Positions 15,907-24,931 of a stretch of DNA of 64,000 bases are shown here, piece after piece; position 1 is the stretch's first letter, and every line of letters begins with the position of its first letter. This stretch comes from Streptomyces sp. TRM70350 (lineage in GTDB: Bacteria > Actinomycetota > Actinomycetes > Streptomycetales > Streptomycetaceae). The stretch spans positions 1 to 64,000 of the forward strand of contig NZ_JAHUXH010000033.1 of the NCBI RefSeq assembly GCF_019219825.1, in the 5' to 3' direction. The translations under genes were made by a program, and so were the position numbers. The notes under the pieces were generated by a model. It was not told the DNA's origin. It saw only the letters and a program-made list of their open reading frames with translations, and did not search any database.

Positions 15907-18900
15907 TTGAATGCCAGATTGCGAGCCGTGCCGGGATGGCACGGCGTCGCGGCGGCGCTGACAGCCCTGGTGATGGTGCTGGGGATGGATCTGCGCCCTG
16001 CCGCGGCCGCCGACGGCCCACCGGAGTACCAGAGAGCCGACGTCCTGCTGGAATGGGAATACGGCGGCCCGGGCGTACGGCGGGCGGCCGAGGCGGCCCT
16101 GCTGGGCTCGGACGCCGACATCGAGACGTTCATCGATCAGGACCTGCCGACCCTCCAAGTGGAGGACATGCGGGTCCAGGTGGCGCAGATCATGGCCGTG
16201 GGCGGTCCCGGTGTGCGGGAGGCGGCCAATGTCGCCCTGAGCGGCGGGGAGGCGGAGCTCCAGGCCTTCCTGGACGGCGGTTTCACCCGGCCGTACGAGG
16301 ACGATCTGCGCGTTCAGGTGGCGCAGGTGATGGCGTTCGGCGGTCCGGGCGTGAAGGCGGCGGGCAGTGCGGCGCTGGACGGCACGGCCGACGACTGGGC
16401 CGCGTTCCTCCAAGAGGGCCAGTACCGGGCGCGCGACGACGACAACCGCGTCCAGGTCGCCCGCCTGCTGGCCACGGGCGGCCCGAACGTGAAGCTGCTG
16501 GCGGGACAGGCCCTGGACGGCACGGCCGAGGACGTCCAGGAGTTCCTGGACCACGGCTGGGAGGTCGCCGCCGCCCGCGACCAGGAAACGCTCACCGTCA
16601 CGCAGCTGGCCCAACTCGCCGACAACGCGCAGAAGCAGGCGCAGGAGCTGACCGAGACCGCCAAGGAGGAGGCGGCCAAGGCGGAGGCCGCCACGAAGGC
16701 CGCCAAGGAGGCGGCGCAGGTCGCGGCGCAGGAGGCACTCGCGGCCAAGGGCTCGGCCGGCAAGGCGGCGGCGGCCGCGTCCCGGGCGGCGGCAGCCGCG
16801 GACCGGGCGGCCCAGTCGGCCCGTACGGCGGTGTCCGCGGCCGCGGCCGCGAACGCGACGGCACGGGTGGCCGCCACCGCCGCGGCACAGGCGGCCTACG
16901 CCGCGAGCCAGGCCGGAAACGCGGCATCCACGGCCAGGTCCGCAGCCGCCGCCGCGGCGGGCGACGCCGCCCGGGCCCAGCAGGCGCGGGTGGCCGCGCA
17001 GAAGGCGAACGCCGCCGCGTCCGGAGCGCGGAAGGCGGCCGACGCCGCCCACCAGGCCGGCATCGCCGCCGACAACGCCGCGAAGGCCGCCGGAGCCGCG
17101 GCCAGCGCGGGCGCCAACGCCGCCGCGGCGGCAGCGGCCGCCGCCGACGCCGGCCGCTGGGCCGGTGAGGCGGGTGCCAAGTCCGACGAGGCACAGGCGG
17201 CGGCGGCCCGGGCCAAGCGGCTCGCCGACCAGGCCACGCGGGCGGCGGGCGCCGCGCAGACCAACGCGAACCAGGCCGCCACGGCCGCACGACAGTCGCG
17301 GGACGCGGCCAACGACGCCGCCGCGCACGCCGAGGCCGCGGCGATCGCGGCGAACAAGGCGGCCGACGACGCGGGCAAGGCGGTGGACGCCGCCAAGGAG
17401 TCCACCGCTGCCGCGAACGCGGCCACCGTGGCCGCCAACAACGCGCTGAAGGCGGCCACGCAGGCCTCGAACGTGGCGAAGCTGGCGCGCGAGGCCGACG
17501 CCGAGCGGCTGGCCCAGCAGCAGGACGAGGCGGTCCGCGCGGCAGAGGAGGCCAACCGGGCCCACGAGGCCCGCCGGACCGCCGCCCAGTGGGAGGTCGG
17601 CCGCCTGCAGGAACTCAACGCGCAGACGCAGCAGTTGCTGCAGGAGGCCGCCGCGGCGACCGACCCGGCGGTCACCGCCGCCAAGGGCCGACAGGCCGCG
17701 GTCAACATGCTCAACAACGGCGGAACCTGGGTGAAGGACGCCGCCGAGGCCGCTTTGGCGGGCACCGACGCGGACGTGGCCGAGTTCGTGCGCACCAGGC
17801 TGGCGGTGGCGCTGGAACAGGACGACCGGGCCAGCGTGGCGCACATCGCCACGACCAGCGAGATCCCCGCGCAGCGGCAGGCCGCCCTGGACGTGCTGGA
17901 CAAGCCGATCGACCAGGTGCGGGAGTTCCTGCGCACCCGCGCCTACCCGGGCAAGGAGGACGACGACCGGGTCGCCGTCGCCAGGATCGCGGCCGTGGGC
18001 GGACCGGGTGTGAAGGCCGCCGCCAGCAAGGCGCTGGACGGTACCGCGGCCGACGTGGCGGAGTTCCTTCAGGTCGGGCAGCACAAGGCCCGCGAGGACG
18101 ACGACCGGGTGGCGGTCACCCAGGCCCTCGCCACCGGCGGCCCCGAGGTCCGGGCCGCGGCCCAGGCCGCGCTGTCCGGTCCCCCGGACGGCCTGCGCGG
18201 CTTCCTGGAGATCGGCCTGCACAAGGCCCGGCAGCGGGACGCCAACGCCGCCGCGCACATCGCCGGGATCAACACGTTGCTGCAGGCCGCCTACAAGTCG
18301 GCTTCGCTCGCCCACAAGGACGCCGCCGAAGCCCAGAAGGTGGCCGCGGAGGCCCGCAAGGACGCCGCGAAGGCCACCGAGTGGGCGAACAAGGCCAAGG
18401 CGTCCGCCGACCAGGCGAAGGAGTACTCCCGGCAGGCCGACGCGTCCGCCGACGAGGCGGCCGAGTCCGCGGACCGCGCCGCCGAGTCCGCGAGGACGGC
18501 CAGGGCAGCGGCCGCGGCGGCCCAGCAGGACGCGCAGTCGGCGGCCCGCTCCGCGGAACGCGCCCAGCACTCCGCCAGTGTCGCCTTCACCTACTCCCTG
18601 GAGGCCAACACCGCCGCCTACAACGCCGGTGTCTCCGCCGAGAACGCGGACCAGGACGCCGCCGCCGCGGCCAAGGCCGAGAGCGAAGCGCTGAAGACCG
18701 CGGCCGACAAGCTGGTCGCGGAACTGAAGGCGCAGATCCAGCAGGAGGCGCAGGAGCCCAGCAAGCCGCTGTCCGACGAAGAGCTTCGTAAGGCTCTTGA
18801 GAAGCGGTTGGTCGAGTACCGCAGCGAATACGTCATGGGCAACGAGGACTGGAAGTCCGGCGACGTCATGCTCATCTGCGGCGGTGACGGCGCCGGTGGC

Positions 18901-19854
18901 ATGGGATGCATCACCAGCACCTATCTCGACCGCCTGATCGCCTGGTACGTGGGCGCCGAGGAGATCGAGGCGTGCCTTCGGGACAAGAAGCCCTCCTGTC
19001 TCAAGGGCCTCGCCCTCAGCGCTCTGAAGCTGAAGATCCTGAAGAAGACGACCTGCGGGAAGAGCAGCTTCCTGCCGGGCACCCGCGTGCTGATGGCCGG
19101 TAACCGGACCAAGGCGATCGAGGACGTCCGGGTCGGCGACCAGGTCATGGCCACGGACCCGCGGTCCGGCCGCACCGAAGCGAAGAGCGTCAAGGCGACC
19201 ATCACCAGCGACGGTCCGAAGAACCTCGTGGACCTCACCGTCACCGGTCCCGGCGCCCGGACCACCGGCACGGTGGTCGCCACGGACAACCACCCCTTCT
19301 GGGTGGCCGGTGAGAAGAAGGCCTGGCTCGACGCCGCGCGCCTCACGCCCGGCGACCGGCTGCGGACCGCGGCCGGTGCCTCCGCGCGGGTCAGTGCGGC
19401 CAAGGCGTGGAGCACGTCCGAGCAGCGGGTCCACAACCTGAGTGTCGCCGACTTCCACACGTACTATGTGCTGGCCGGTGCCGCTCCTGTTCTGGTCCAC
19501 AACGCGAGTTGCCCGATCGGCTTCACGCAGGACACGGTCGGGGATGCCTTCACGGGTATGAACAAGGGTGGCGGGCACGCCATCCGGCACCTGATCAAGG
19601 ATGGGGTGATCCCCAACAAGGGAAGCGTCGCCTCCCAGGTCAAGTACTTCCAGGACAACTTCTCGCAGATTCTGACGTCGCCGGACAAGACCTTCGACTG
19701 GAAGGTCGGTGACACCCAGGCCAAGGGATTCGCCAAGAGGGTCAACGGCAAGGTGGTGGTGATCATGGTGGCGAAGGAAGGGCCGTATCAGGGCAAGGTC
19801 ATCACGGCCATGGTGCCCCCGGCCAAGAACCTGGCGAAGTGGGGCCTGTTGTGA
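15907..19854 (+). CDS. Polymorphic toxin: ALF repeats, Ala-rich coils, Hint domain, C-terminal toxin
   Basis: 1315 residues with GGGGAG seven to eight nt before the TTG start. An N-terminal hydrophobic signal sequence ends DLRPAAAA (about residue 35). Two blocks of ALF repeats follow (residues about 45-235 and 597-790; units such as GGPGVKAAASKALDGTAADV-EFL). Each is followed by long Ala-rich coiled coils (236-590 and 795-950). A Hint autoprocessing domain spans about 1050-1200: SFLPGTRVLMAG, DNHPFWVAG and the closing VLVHNA. The last about 115 residues (from SCPIGFTQDTV) are the variable toxin: GHAIRHLIKDG, FDWKVGD, KVVVIMVAKEG and GKVITAMVPP, a pattern compatible with a BECR-type RNase but not proof. 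The stop overlaps the next gene by 4 nt, as expected for an immunity partner. Confidence 0.85.
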   Translation: MNARLRAVPGWHGVAAALTALVMVLGMDLRPAAAADGPPEYQRADVLLEWEYGGPGVRRAAEAALLGSDADIETFIDQDLPTLQVEDMRVQVAQIMAVGGPGVREAANVALSGGEAELQAFLDGGFTRPYEDDLRVQVAQVMAFGGPGVKAAGSAALDGTADDWAAFLQEGQYRARDDDNRVQVARLLATGGPNVKLLAGQALDGTAEDVQEFLDHGWEVAAARDQETLTVTQLAQLADNAQKQAQELTETAKEEAAKAEAATKAAKEAAQVAAQEALAAKGSAGKAAAAASRAAAAADRAAQSARTAVSAAAAANATARVAATAAAQAAYAASQAGNAASTARSAAAAAAGDAARAQQARVAAQKANAAASGARKAADAAHQAGIAADNAAKAAGAAASAGANAAAAAAAAADAGRWAGEAGAKSDEAQAAAARAKRLADQATRAAGAAQTNANQAATAARQSRDAANDAAAHAEAAAIAANKAADDAGKAVDAAKESTAAANAATVAANNALKAATQASNVAKLAREADAERLAQQQDEAVRAAEEANRAHEARRTAAQWEVGRLQELNAQTQQLLQEAAAATDPAVTAAKGRQAAVNMLNNGGTWVKDAAEAALAGTDADVAEFVRTRLAVALEQDDRASVAHIATTSEIPAQRQAALDVLDKPIDQVREFLRTRAYPGKEDDDRVAVARIAAVGGPGVKAAASKALDGTAADVAEFLQVGQHKAREDDDRVAVTQALATGGPEVRAAAQAALSGPPDGLRGFLEIGLHKARQRDANAAAHIAGINTLLQAAYKSASLAHKDAAEAQKVAAEARKDAAKATEWANKAKASADQAKEYSRQADASADEAAESADRAAESARTARAAAAAAQQDAQSAARSAERAQHSASVAFTYSLEANTAAYNAGVSAENADQDAAAAAKAESEALKTAADKLVAELKAQIQQEAQEPSKPLSDEELRKALEKRLVEYRSEYVMGNEDWKSGDVMLICGGDGAGGMGCITSTYLDRLIAWYVGAEEIEACLRDKKPSCLKGLALSALKLKILKKTTCGKSSFLPGTRVLMAGNRTKAIEDVRVGDQVMATDPRSGRTEAKSVKATITSDGPKNLVDLTVTGPGARTTGTVVATDNHPFWVAGEKKAWLDAARLTPGDRLRTAAGASARVSAAKAWSTSEQRVHNLSVADFHTYYVLAGAAPVLVHNASCPIGFTQDTVGDAFTGMNKGGGHAIRHLIKDGVIPNKGSVASQVKYFQDNFSQILTSPDKTFDWKVGDTQAKGFAKRVNGKVVVIMVAKEGPYQGKVITAMVPPAKNLAKWGLL

Positions 19855-20330
19855 GTTCCCTCAAAGAGGCCATCACCTGGAGCGGCCCCGCGGTCGTCAT
19901 CCTCTTCACACTGGGGCGGGCCGAATCCTCCCTGGGACAGGAGGAGTTCGACGTGGCGGGTACGCGCCCGGACGAGGTCGAAATCTTTCCGATCTCCCCC
20001 GAGCCAGGGGGGAGGAAGGCGGTCGTCCGGGAGTACGACCTCACCTTCCACGACGTCGACCAGGTCGCCGCCCCCTACCTGCGGCAGTGCCTGCGGAAAG
20101 CGGCTGCGCACGCCGAGGGCATCGCATGGTTGGCGTTCGAGGGAGCCTTCCATTTCGACCATCTCTTCACGGACGACATCGCGGACCAGATCTACGGCTA
20201 TTGCGTGACAGGGGAAGACCCTGTCGTCGCCTGGGATCACGCGACCTTGGCGAGCGATGGCTGGAAGCAGGGGATCGGGGAAGTGCGAGCGGTTCTGGAC
20301 CGCGCTTTCCCTACGGAGGAAACCGCCTGA
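19851..20330 (+). CDS. Probable immunity protein for the preceding toxin
   Basis: 159 residues from the GTG at 19851, within the GTGA overlap with the toxin stop. Soluble, acidic, with no signal peptide. It has strand-rich N-terminal segments (AVVILFTLGRAESSLGQEEF, VEIFPISPEPG, VVREYDLTFHDVDQV) and a helical acidic C-terminus (DHLFTDDIADQIYG, IGEVRAVLDRAF). I recognise no named immunity family. Assignment rests on position, coupling, size and acidity, which are the usual features of contact-dependent and polymorphic toxin immunity genes. After the stop, GAAACCGCCTGAA-like short repeats (20320-20360) precede the terminator. Confidence 0.68.
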   Translation: MSSLKEAITWSGPAVVILFTLGRAESSLGQEEFDVAGTRPDEVEIFPISPEPGGRKAVVREYDLTFHDVDQVAAPYLRQCLRKAAAHAEGIAWLAFEGAFHFDHLFTDDIADQIYGYCVTGEDPVVAWDHATLASDGWKQGIGEVRAVLDRAFPTEETA

Positions 20331-20381
20331 AGGAAACCGCCTGAATGAAACCGTCTGAATGACCGCCTGAACGAAGCCAGT

Positions 20382-20430
20382 GCCGGTGCCTCCCGATGAG
20401 ATCTCTCATGGGGAGGCACCGGCGTTTTCG
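20382..20430. terminator. Bidirectional terminator between toxin-immunity and two-component genes
   Basis: GCCGGTGCCTCCC (20382-20394) pairs with GGGAGGCACCGGC (20411-20423). The stem continues inward through ATGAGA/TCTCAT with one mismatch, and GTTTTCG follows. It lies between convergent genes. Confidence 0.85.
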
Positions 20431-20432
20431 CC

Positions 20433-21878
20433 CTATGCCGAATTCCCGCCCACCGTGAACCCGATCACCGCCCCGCCCCCCTCCCGCCCATACGCGAACG
20501 GCGCACCCCCATGCGCCAGCGCCACCTCCCGCACGATCGACAACCCCAGCCCCGACCCCGGCAGGGACCGAGCATCCGCCGCCCGGTAGAAGCGGTCGAA
20601 GACACGCACCAGGTCGGCGTCCGCGATGCCCGGCCCCCGGTCGTGGACCTCCACCCGGATCGCCCCCGGCCGGGCCGGCCCGGACACCACGATCTCGATC
20701 GGGGCGGTGCCGTCGGCGTCGAACTTCGCCGCGTTCTCGACCAGGTTCGACAGCGCCCGGGTCAGCATCCCCGGCCGCCCCTCCGTCGTCGTGTCACCGC
20801 TCGCCCGCACCTCGATCCGCCGCCCGGTACGCCGTCGTGCCAGGCCCGCGACATCCTCCGCGAGGTCGGCGACGTCGACCCGCTGCGGTGGCTCGGCGTC
20901 CGACTGCCCGGCCGCCAGGTCCACCAACTCGTTGACCAGGTCGGTCAGTTCCCGTGCCTCCTGCCCCAGGTCGGCGACCAGCTCGTCCCGCGTCCGGGGC
21001 GGCAGCTCGTCCATCCGGCGCAGCAGCGAGATGTTCGTACGCAGCGAGGTCAACGGCGTACGCAGCTCGTGCCCCGCGTCCTGCACCAGCCGCCGCTGAT
21101 CCTCCTCCGACTGCGCGAGCCGCCCCAGCATCCGGTCGAACGCCCGCCCGAGCCGCCCCACCTCGTCGCTGCCGGTCACGGGTACGTCGATGCCCAGCCG
21201 CCGGGTACGGGCCACCGCCTCCGCCGCCGACGTCAGGAGCACCAGCCGACGGGTGATCCGCCGTGCCAGCCACCAGCCGAACAGCCCCGCCCCGACCACC
21301 ACCGCCGCCATCAGCAGCACCGTCCGCTGCTGCAGCGCCCGCAGCAGATCCTCGGTGTCGCTGAACTCCTGCGCCACCTGCACCGCGCCCCGCCCGCCGC
21401 CCAGCGCGACGGTCGCGACCCGGTAGACGTCGTCCCCGACATCGACGTCCTCGTCCTGGGCCAGCTTCCCCGCCCGTGCCGCCCCCGCGATCTCCCGGTC
21501 GGCGTCGGTGACCGGCAGCCCGGGACTGCCCGGGTCGACGACACCGCCGTCCGGGCCGAGCACCTGCACATCCGTACGGGCGGGCCGGACGAAGTCGTGC
21601 CCCGGCGCGGAGGAGAAGTCCTCCGGGACCATCCGGCGCTCGCCCACCTCGACCCGCAGATCCTGCACGACCTCGTCGAACACCGTTTGCTGGTCGACCC
21701 GCACCAGCCGGGCGGCGGCGCTGTAGGACAGGATCCCGACGAGCACGGTGACGACGGCGGTCACCGTCGCGAAGGACACGGCGAACGTCGTCCGCAACGA
21801 CACCAGTCGCGGCCGCCACCACCCACCGGACCCGGCACCGGCACCGGCACCGGATCCGGCCCTCCGCAGGAGCCCCAC
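20433..21878 (-). CDS. Sensor histidine kinase (MprB-like)
   Basis: 481 residues from the GTG at 21878, immediately after the response-regulator stop (TGAGTG). A Gly/Ala/Ser repeat at residues 9-19 comes from a GGCACC-type DNA repeat. One membrane helix at about 30-55, an extracytoplasmic sensor of about 130 residues, a second helix at 185-205 (LLMAAVVVGAGLFGWWL), HAMP, then HisKA with His270 in DAGHELRTPLTSL. The ATPase domain has the N box NLVENAAKFD, G1 DRGPGIAD, the F box VFDRFYRA and G2 GSGLGLSIV. Autophosphorylates and passes phosphate to the partner at 21879. The signal is not evident; MprB-like kinases respond to envelope stress. Confidence 0.93.
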   Translation of the reverse strand: MGLLRRAGSGAGAGAGSGGWWRPRLVSLRTTFAVSFATVTAVVTVLVGILSYSAAARLVRVDQQTVFDEVVQDLRVEVGERRMVPEDFSSAPGHDFVRPARTDVQVLGPDGGVVDPGSPGLPVTDADREIAGAARAGKLAQDEDVDVGDDVYRVATVALGGGRGAVQVAQEFSDTEDLLRALQQRTVLLMAAVVVGAGLFGWWLARRITRRLVLLTSAAEAVARTRRLGIDVPVTGSDEVGRLGRAFDRMLGRLAQSEEDQRRLVQDAGHELRTPLTSLRTNISLLRRMDELPPRTRDELVADLGQEARELTDLVNELVDLAAGQSDAEPPQRVDVADLAEDVAGLARRRTGRRIEVRASGDTTTEGRPGMLTRALSNLVENAAKFDADGTAPIEIVVSGPARPGAIRVEVHDRGPGIADADLVRVFDRFYRAADARSLPGSGLGLSIVREVALAHGGAPFAYGREGGGAVIGFTVGGNSA

Positions 21879-22604
21879 TCAGTCCTCCCGCAGCACGTAA
21901 CCCACCCCACGCACGGTGTGAATCAGCTGCGGCGCCCCCGGCTCGTCCAGCTTCCGGCGCAGATAACCGACGTACACGGCGAGATTCTTCGACCCCGGCC
22001 CGAAGTCGTACCCCCAGATCCGGTCGTAGATCGTGGAGTGGTCGAGCACGATCCCCTCATTGCGCACCAGCAGCTCCAGCAGCTCGAACTCGGTGCGCGT
22101 CAGCTCCAGCTCCCGCTCCCCGCGCCAGGCCCGCCGCGCCTGCGGGTCCATCCGCAGCCCGGCCGCCTCGATCCGCCGCCCGGGCGGCGCCGCCTTCTCC
22201 GGTGCGCCGACGGCGGCGGCCCCGGTCGCCTCCGGCGGAGCCGTACGCCGCAGCAGGGCCCGCAACCGCGCGAAGACCTCCTCCACGTCGAACGGCTTCA
22301 CGACATAGTCGTCGGCGCCCGCGTCCAGCCCCGCGATCCGGTCGGCCGTCTCCACGAGCGCCGTCAGCATCAGGATCGGCGTCCGGTCCCCCTCGGCCCG
22401 CAGCACCCGGCACACCTGGAGGCCGTCGATCCCCGGCATCATCACATCCAGGACCAGCACGTCCGGCGGCGTGCGGTGGGCCTGCGCCAGCGCCTCGACA
22501 CCGTCGGCGACCGCGGTGACCCGGTAGCCCTCCAGGGTCAGGGCCCGTTCCAGGGCGTGCCGGATCGCGCGGTCGTCCTCGGCGAGCAGAACAGTCTGGG
22601 GCAC
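21879..22604 (-). CDS. OmpR/PhoB-family response regulator (MprA-like)
   Basis: 241 residues from the GTG at 22604 (VPQTVLLAEDD); upstream in-frame sequence is Arg/Ser-rich non-coding. Receiver domain with acidic pair E9-D10-D11, phospho-acceptor Asp53 in VLVLDVMMPG, the conserved Thr and the Lys in DDYVVKPF. The winged-helix DNA-binding domain spans residues about 145-241 (LTRTEFELLELLVRN, VYVGYLRRKLDE, IHTVRGVGYVLRED). An Ala/Pro linker joins them. Adjacent to its kinase with no gap. Confidence 0.94.
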   Translation of the reverse strand: MPQTVLLAEDDRAIRHALERALTLEGYRVTAVADGVEALAQAHRTPPDVLVLDVMMPGIDGLQVCRVLRAEGDRTPILMLTALVETADRIAGLDAGADDYVVKPFDVEEVFARLRALLRRTAPPEATGAAAVGAPEKAAPPGRRIEAAGLRMDPQARRAWRGERELELTRTEFELLELLVRNEGIVLDHSTIYDRIWGYDFGPGSKNLAVYVGYLRRKLDEPGAPQLIHTVRGVGYVLRED

Positions 22605-22677
22605 CTGTCCAGTGTGGCAAAGCGCGGCGGTCGTACGACCTGACGAGCGAGCCGCCACCGATCCTCTTACTGGCCTC

Positions 22678-23271
22678 TCACCTGTCGGAACGCAGGGCGG
22701 CGAGCTGCTCCTCGAACGGGACCACCTGGAAGCCCTCCTCAACGGCGGGTTTCGCTCCGGGCAACCCCGTCATCAGCCCCGCCAGTTCCCCCGCCGCCCG
22801 CTCGATCCGCCCGTCCAGGCCCGGCGCGCCCCAGTCCTCCGAGGCGGCGTACACGGCGGTCGGGACGACCACGGCCCGCAGATAGGAGAAGAGGGGGCGC
22901 AGCGCGTGCTCCAGAACGAGGGAGTGCCGGGCGCTGCCGCCGGTCGCGGCGATCAGCACCGGCTTGCCCACCAGCGCCTCCGGGTCGATCACGTCGAAGA
23001 AGGACTTGAACAGCCCGCTGTACGACGCCGAGAACACCGGCGTGACGACGATCAGCCCGTCCGCCCCGGTGACCGCGTCGATCGCGGCGGACAGGGCCCG
23101 CCCGGGGAACCCGTTGGTGAAGTTGTGCGCGATCTCCACGGCGAGTTCACGCAGCTCGACGACCTCCACGTCCGCCGCGACACGACCAGCGGTGGCCTTG
23201 GCCAGCCGGTCGCCCAGCAGCCGTGTGGACGACGGCACACTCAGCCCCGCGGACACCACGACGAGCCTCAT
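22678..23271 (-). CDS. NADPH-dependent FMN reductase (CE1759-type)
   Basis: 197 residues. Flavodoxin-like fold with SAGLSVPSSTRLLGDRL at the FMN-phosphate loop, IVVTPVFSASYSGLFKSFFD and the GGSARHSLVLEHALRPL segment of the family. It reduces FMN with NADPH. Its ATG overlaps the stop of the flavin-dependent oxidoreductase upstream (ATGA), so the two form a two-component monooxygenase-type pair: reductase supplying reduced flavin, LLM enzyme using it. Confidence 0.88.
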   Translation of the reverse strand: MRLVVVSAGLSVPSSTRLLGDRLAKATAGRVAADVEVVELRELAVEIAHNFTNGFPGRALSAAIDAVTGADGLIVVTPVFSASYSGLFKSFFDVIDPEALVGKPVLIAATGGSARHSLVLEHALRPLFSYLRAVVVPTAVYAASEDWGAPGLDGRIERAAGELAGLMTGLPGAKPAVEEGFQVVPFEEQLAALRSDR

Positions 23272-24359
23272 TCGACCCTCACCCCTTCCGAAGCGGCGGC
23301 CAGCAGGGACTGGTGGGTCGGCGCCTCCGGCACGTTCGCCGGCCGCCCGACCGCGAACTCCTTGCGCAGCACCGGCACGACCTCCTCGCCCAGCATGTCG
23401 ATCTGCTCCAGCACGGTCTTCAGCGGCAGCCCGGCGTGGTCCATCAGGAACAGCTGGCGCTGGTAGTCACCGGCGTACTCACGGAAGCCCAGCGTCTTCT
23501 CGATCACCTGCTGCGGCGACCCCACGGTCAGTGGCGTCTGCTCCATGAAGTCCTCCAGGGACGGCCCGTGCCCGTACACCGGCGCCACGTCGAAGTACGG
23601 CCGGAACTCGCGCACCGCGTCCTGCGAGTTCTTCCGCATGAACACCTGCCCGCCGAGCCCGACGATCGCCTGCTCGGGCGTGCCGTGCCCGTAGTGGGCG
23701 TACCGGGCCCGGTACAGCTCGACCATCCGCTTGGTGTGATCGGCGGGCCAGAAGATGTTGTTGTGGAAGAACCCGTCGCCGTAGTACGCGGCCTGCTCGG
23801 CTATCTCCGGCGAGCGGATCGACCCGTGCCAGACGAACGGCGGTACGTCGTCCAGCGGCCGAGGCGTCGAGGTGAACCCCTGCAACGGCGTGCGGAACTT
23901 CCCCTCCCAATCGACCACGTCCTCGCGCCACAGCCGGTGCAGCAGGGCGTAGTTCTCGATGGCGAGGTTGATGCCCTGCCGGATGTCCTGCCCGAACCAC
24001 GGGTAGACCGGCCCGGTGTTCCCGCGCCCCATCATCAGGTCCACCCGGCCGTCGGCGAGGTGCTGGAGCATCGCGAAGTCCTCGGCGATCTTCACCGGGT
24101 CGTTGGTGGTGATCAGGGTGGTGGAGGTGGAGAGGATCAGCCGCTCCGTGCGGGCGGCGACGTAGCCGAGCATGGTCGTGGGCGAGGACGGCACGAAGGG
24201 CGGGTTGTGGTGCTCACCGGTGGCGAACACATCGAGCCCCACCTCCTCCGCCTTCAGCGCGATGGCGACCATGGCCTTGATCCGCTCGCGCTCGGTCGGC
24301 GTACGGCCCGTGGTCGGGTCCGGCGTGACATCGCCGACGCTGAAGATCCCGAACTGCAT
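23268..24359 (-). CDS. LLM-class flavin-dependent oxidoreductase (CE1758-type)
   Basis: 363 residues with a luciferase-like TIM barrel: MQFGIFSVGDVTPDP, FATGEHHNPPFVPSSPTTML, LILSTSTTLITTNDPVKIAEDFAMLQ (region about 80-105), DLMMGRGNTGPVYPWFG and PPFVWHGSIRSPEIAEQAA. These are typical of bacterial luciferase-like monooxygenases that use reduced FMN. Encoded just ahead of its FMN reductase with a 4-nt overlap. Substrate unknown. The palindrome at 24380-24393 lies just upstream and may control the pair. Confidence 0.9.
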   Translation of the reverse strand: MQFGIFSVGDVTPDPTTGRTPTERERIKAMVAIALKAEEVGLDVFATGEHHNPPFVPSSPTTMLGYVAARTERLILSTSTTLITTNDPVKIAEDFAMLQHLADGRVDLMMGRGNTGPVYPWFGQDIRQGINLAIENYALLHRLWREDVVDWEGKFRTPLQGFTSTPRPLDDVPPFVWHGSIRSPEIAEQAAYYGDGFFHNNIFWPADHTKRMVELYRARYAHYGHGTPEQAIVGLGGQVFMRKNSQDAVREFRPYFDVAPVYGHGPSLEDFMEQTPLTVGSPQQVIEKTLGFREYAGDYQRQLFLMDHAGLPLKTVLEQIDMLGEEVVPVLRKEFAVGRPANVPEAPTHQSLLAAASEGVRVE

Positions 24360-24379
24360 GGTCGCTCAACCTCCAAGTT

Positions 24380-24393
24380 GTTGACCGTTCAAC
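24380..24393. promoter_or_regulatory. Possible operator ahead of the flavin oxidoreductase pair
   Basis: GTTGACCGTTCAAC is an imperfect 14-bp palindrome 20 nt upstream of the LLM gene start, in the divergent space shared with the YnfA gene. It resembles the half-sites used by HxlR/MarR-type redox repressors; no such regulator is adjacent. Confidence 0.4.
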
Positions 24394-24456
24394 CATACCG
24401 GGAAACCGGCACCCCGCTCCCCGTATTCCGCGAACCCGGCATGCCAGGCTGACCCC

Positions 24457-24792
24457 ATGCTCGTCCTCCGCTCCGCCGCCCTCTTCGTCATCGCCGCGAT
24501 CTTCGAGATCGGCGGCGCCTGGCTGGTCTGGCAGGGGTACCGGGAGCAGCGCGGCCTGCTCTGGATCACCGGCGGCGTCCTCGCCCTCGGCGCCTACGGC
24601 TTCGTCGCCACCTTCCAGCCGGACGCCCACTTCGGCCGCGTCCTCGCCGCGTACGGCGGGATCTTCGTCGCCGGTTCCATCGGCTGGGGCATGATCGCGG
24701 ACGGCTACCGCCCGGACCGCTGGGACATCACGGGCGCGCTGATCTGCCTCGTCGGCATGGCGGTGATCATGTACGCGCCGCGCGGCGACTGA
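24457..24792 (+). CDS. YnfA/UPF0060 family small membrane protein
   Basis: 111 residues, four predicted membrane helices, starting MLVLRSAALFVIAAIFEIGG. The family signatures FEIGGAWLVWQ and VAGSIGWGMIADGYRPDRWDI-type region are intact. Related in fold to small multidrug-resistance proteins, but its substrate is not established. Single gene; divergent from the flavin oxidoreductase pair. Confidence 0.92.
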   Translation: MLVLRSAALFVIAAIFEIGGAWLVWQGYREQRGLLWITGGVLALGAYGFVATFQPDAHFGRVLAAYGGIFVAGSIGWGMIADGYRPDRWDITGALICLVGMAVIMYAPRGD

Positions 24793-24931
24793 CCCGCACG
24801 ACGACCGACCGGCACCGAAGCCAGGAAACGCACCGTGGGATCACCCACCCCACTCCCCCAACCCCACTCCGCCACCCACCCCTTGCCTATCCTGGCGACC
24901 AGGCCCCCGATCTCCACCGAGGAGCAGCCGT

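Noticed and set aside
15799..19590. 1263-codon open frame antisense to the toxin gene
   Set aside because: Leu/Gly/Arg-rich mirror of ALF and Ala-rich repeats; no family signature, while the plus strand has ALF repeats and a Hint domain.
20382..20430. Attachment site or small RNA at the strong inverted repeat after the immunity gene
   Set aside because: Position between convergent genes and the trailing T-run fit an ordinary bidirectional terminator.
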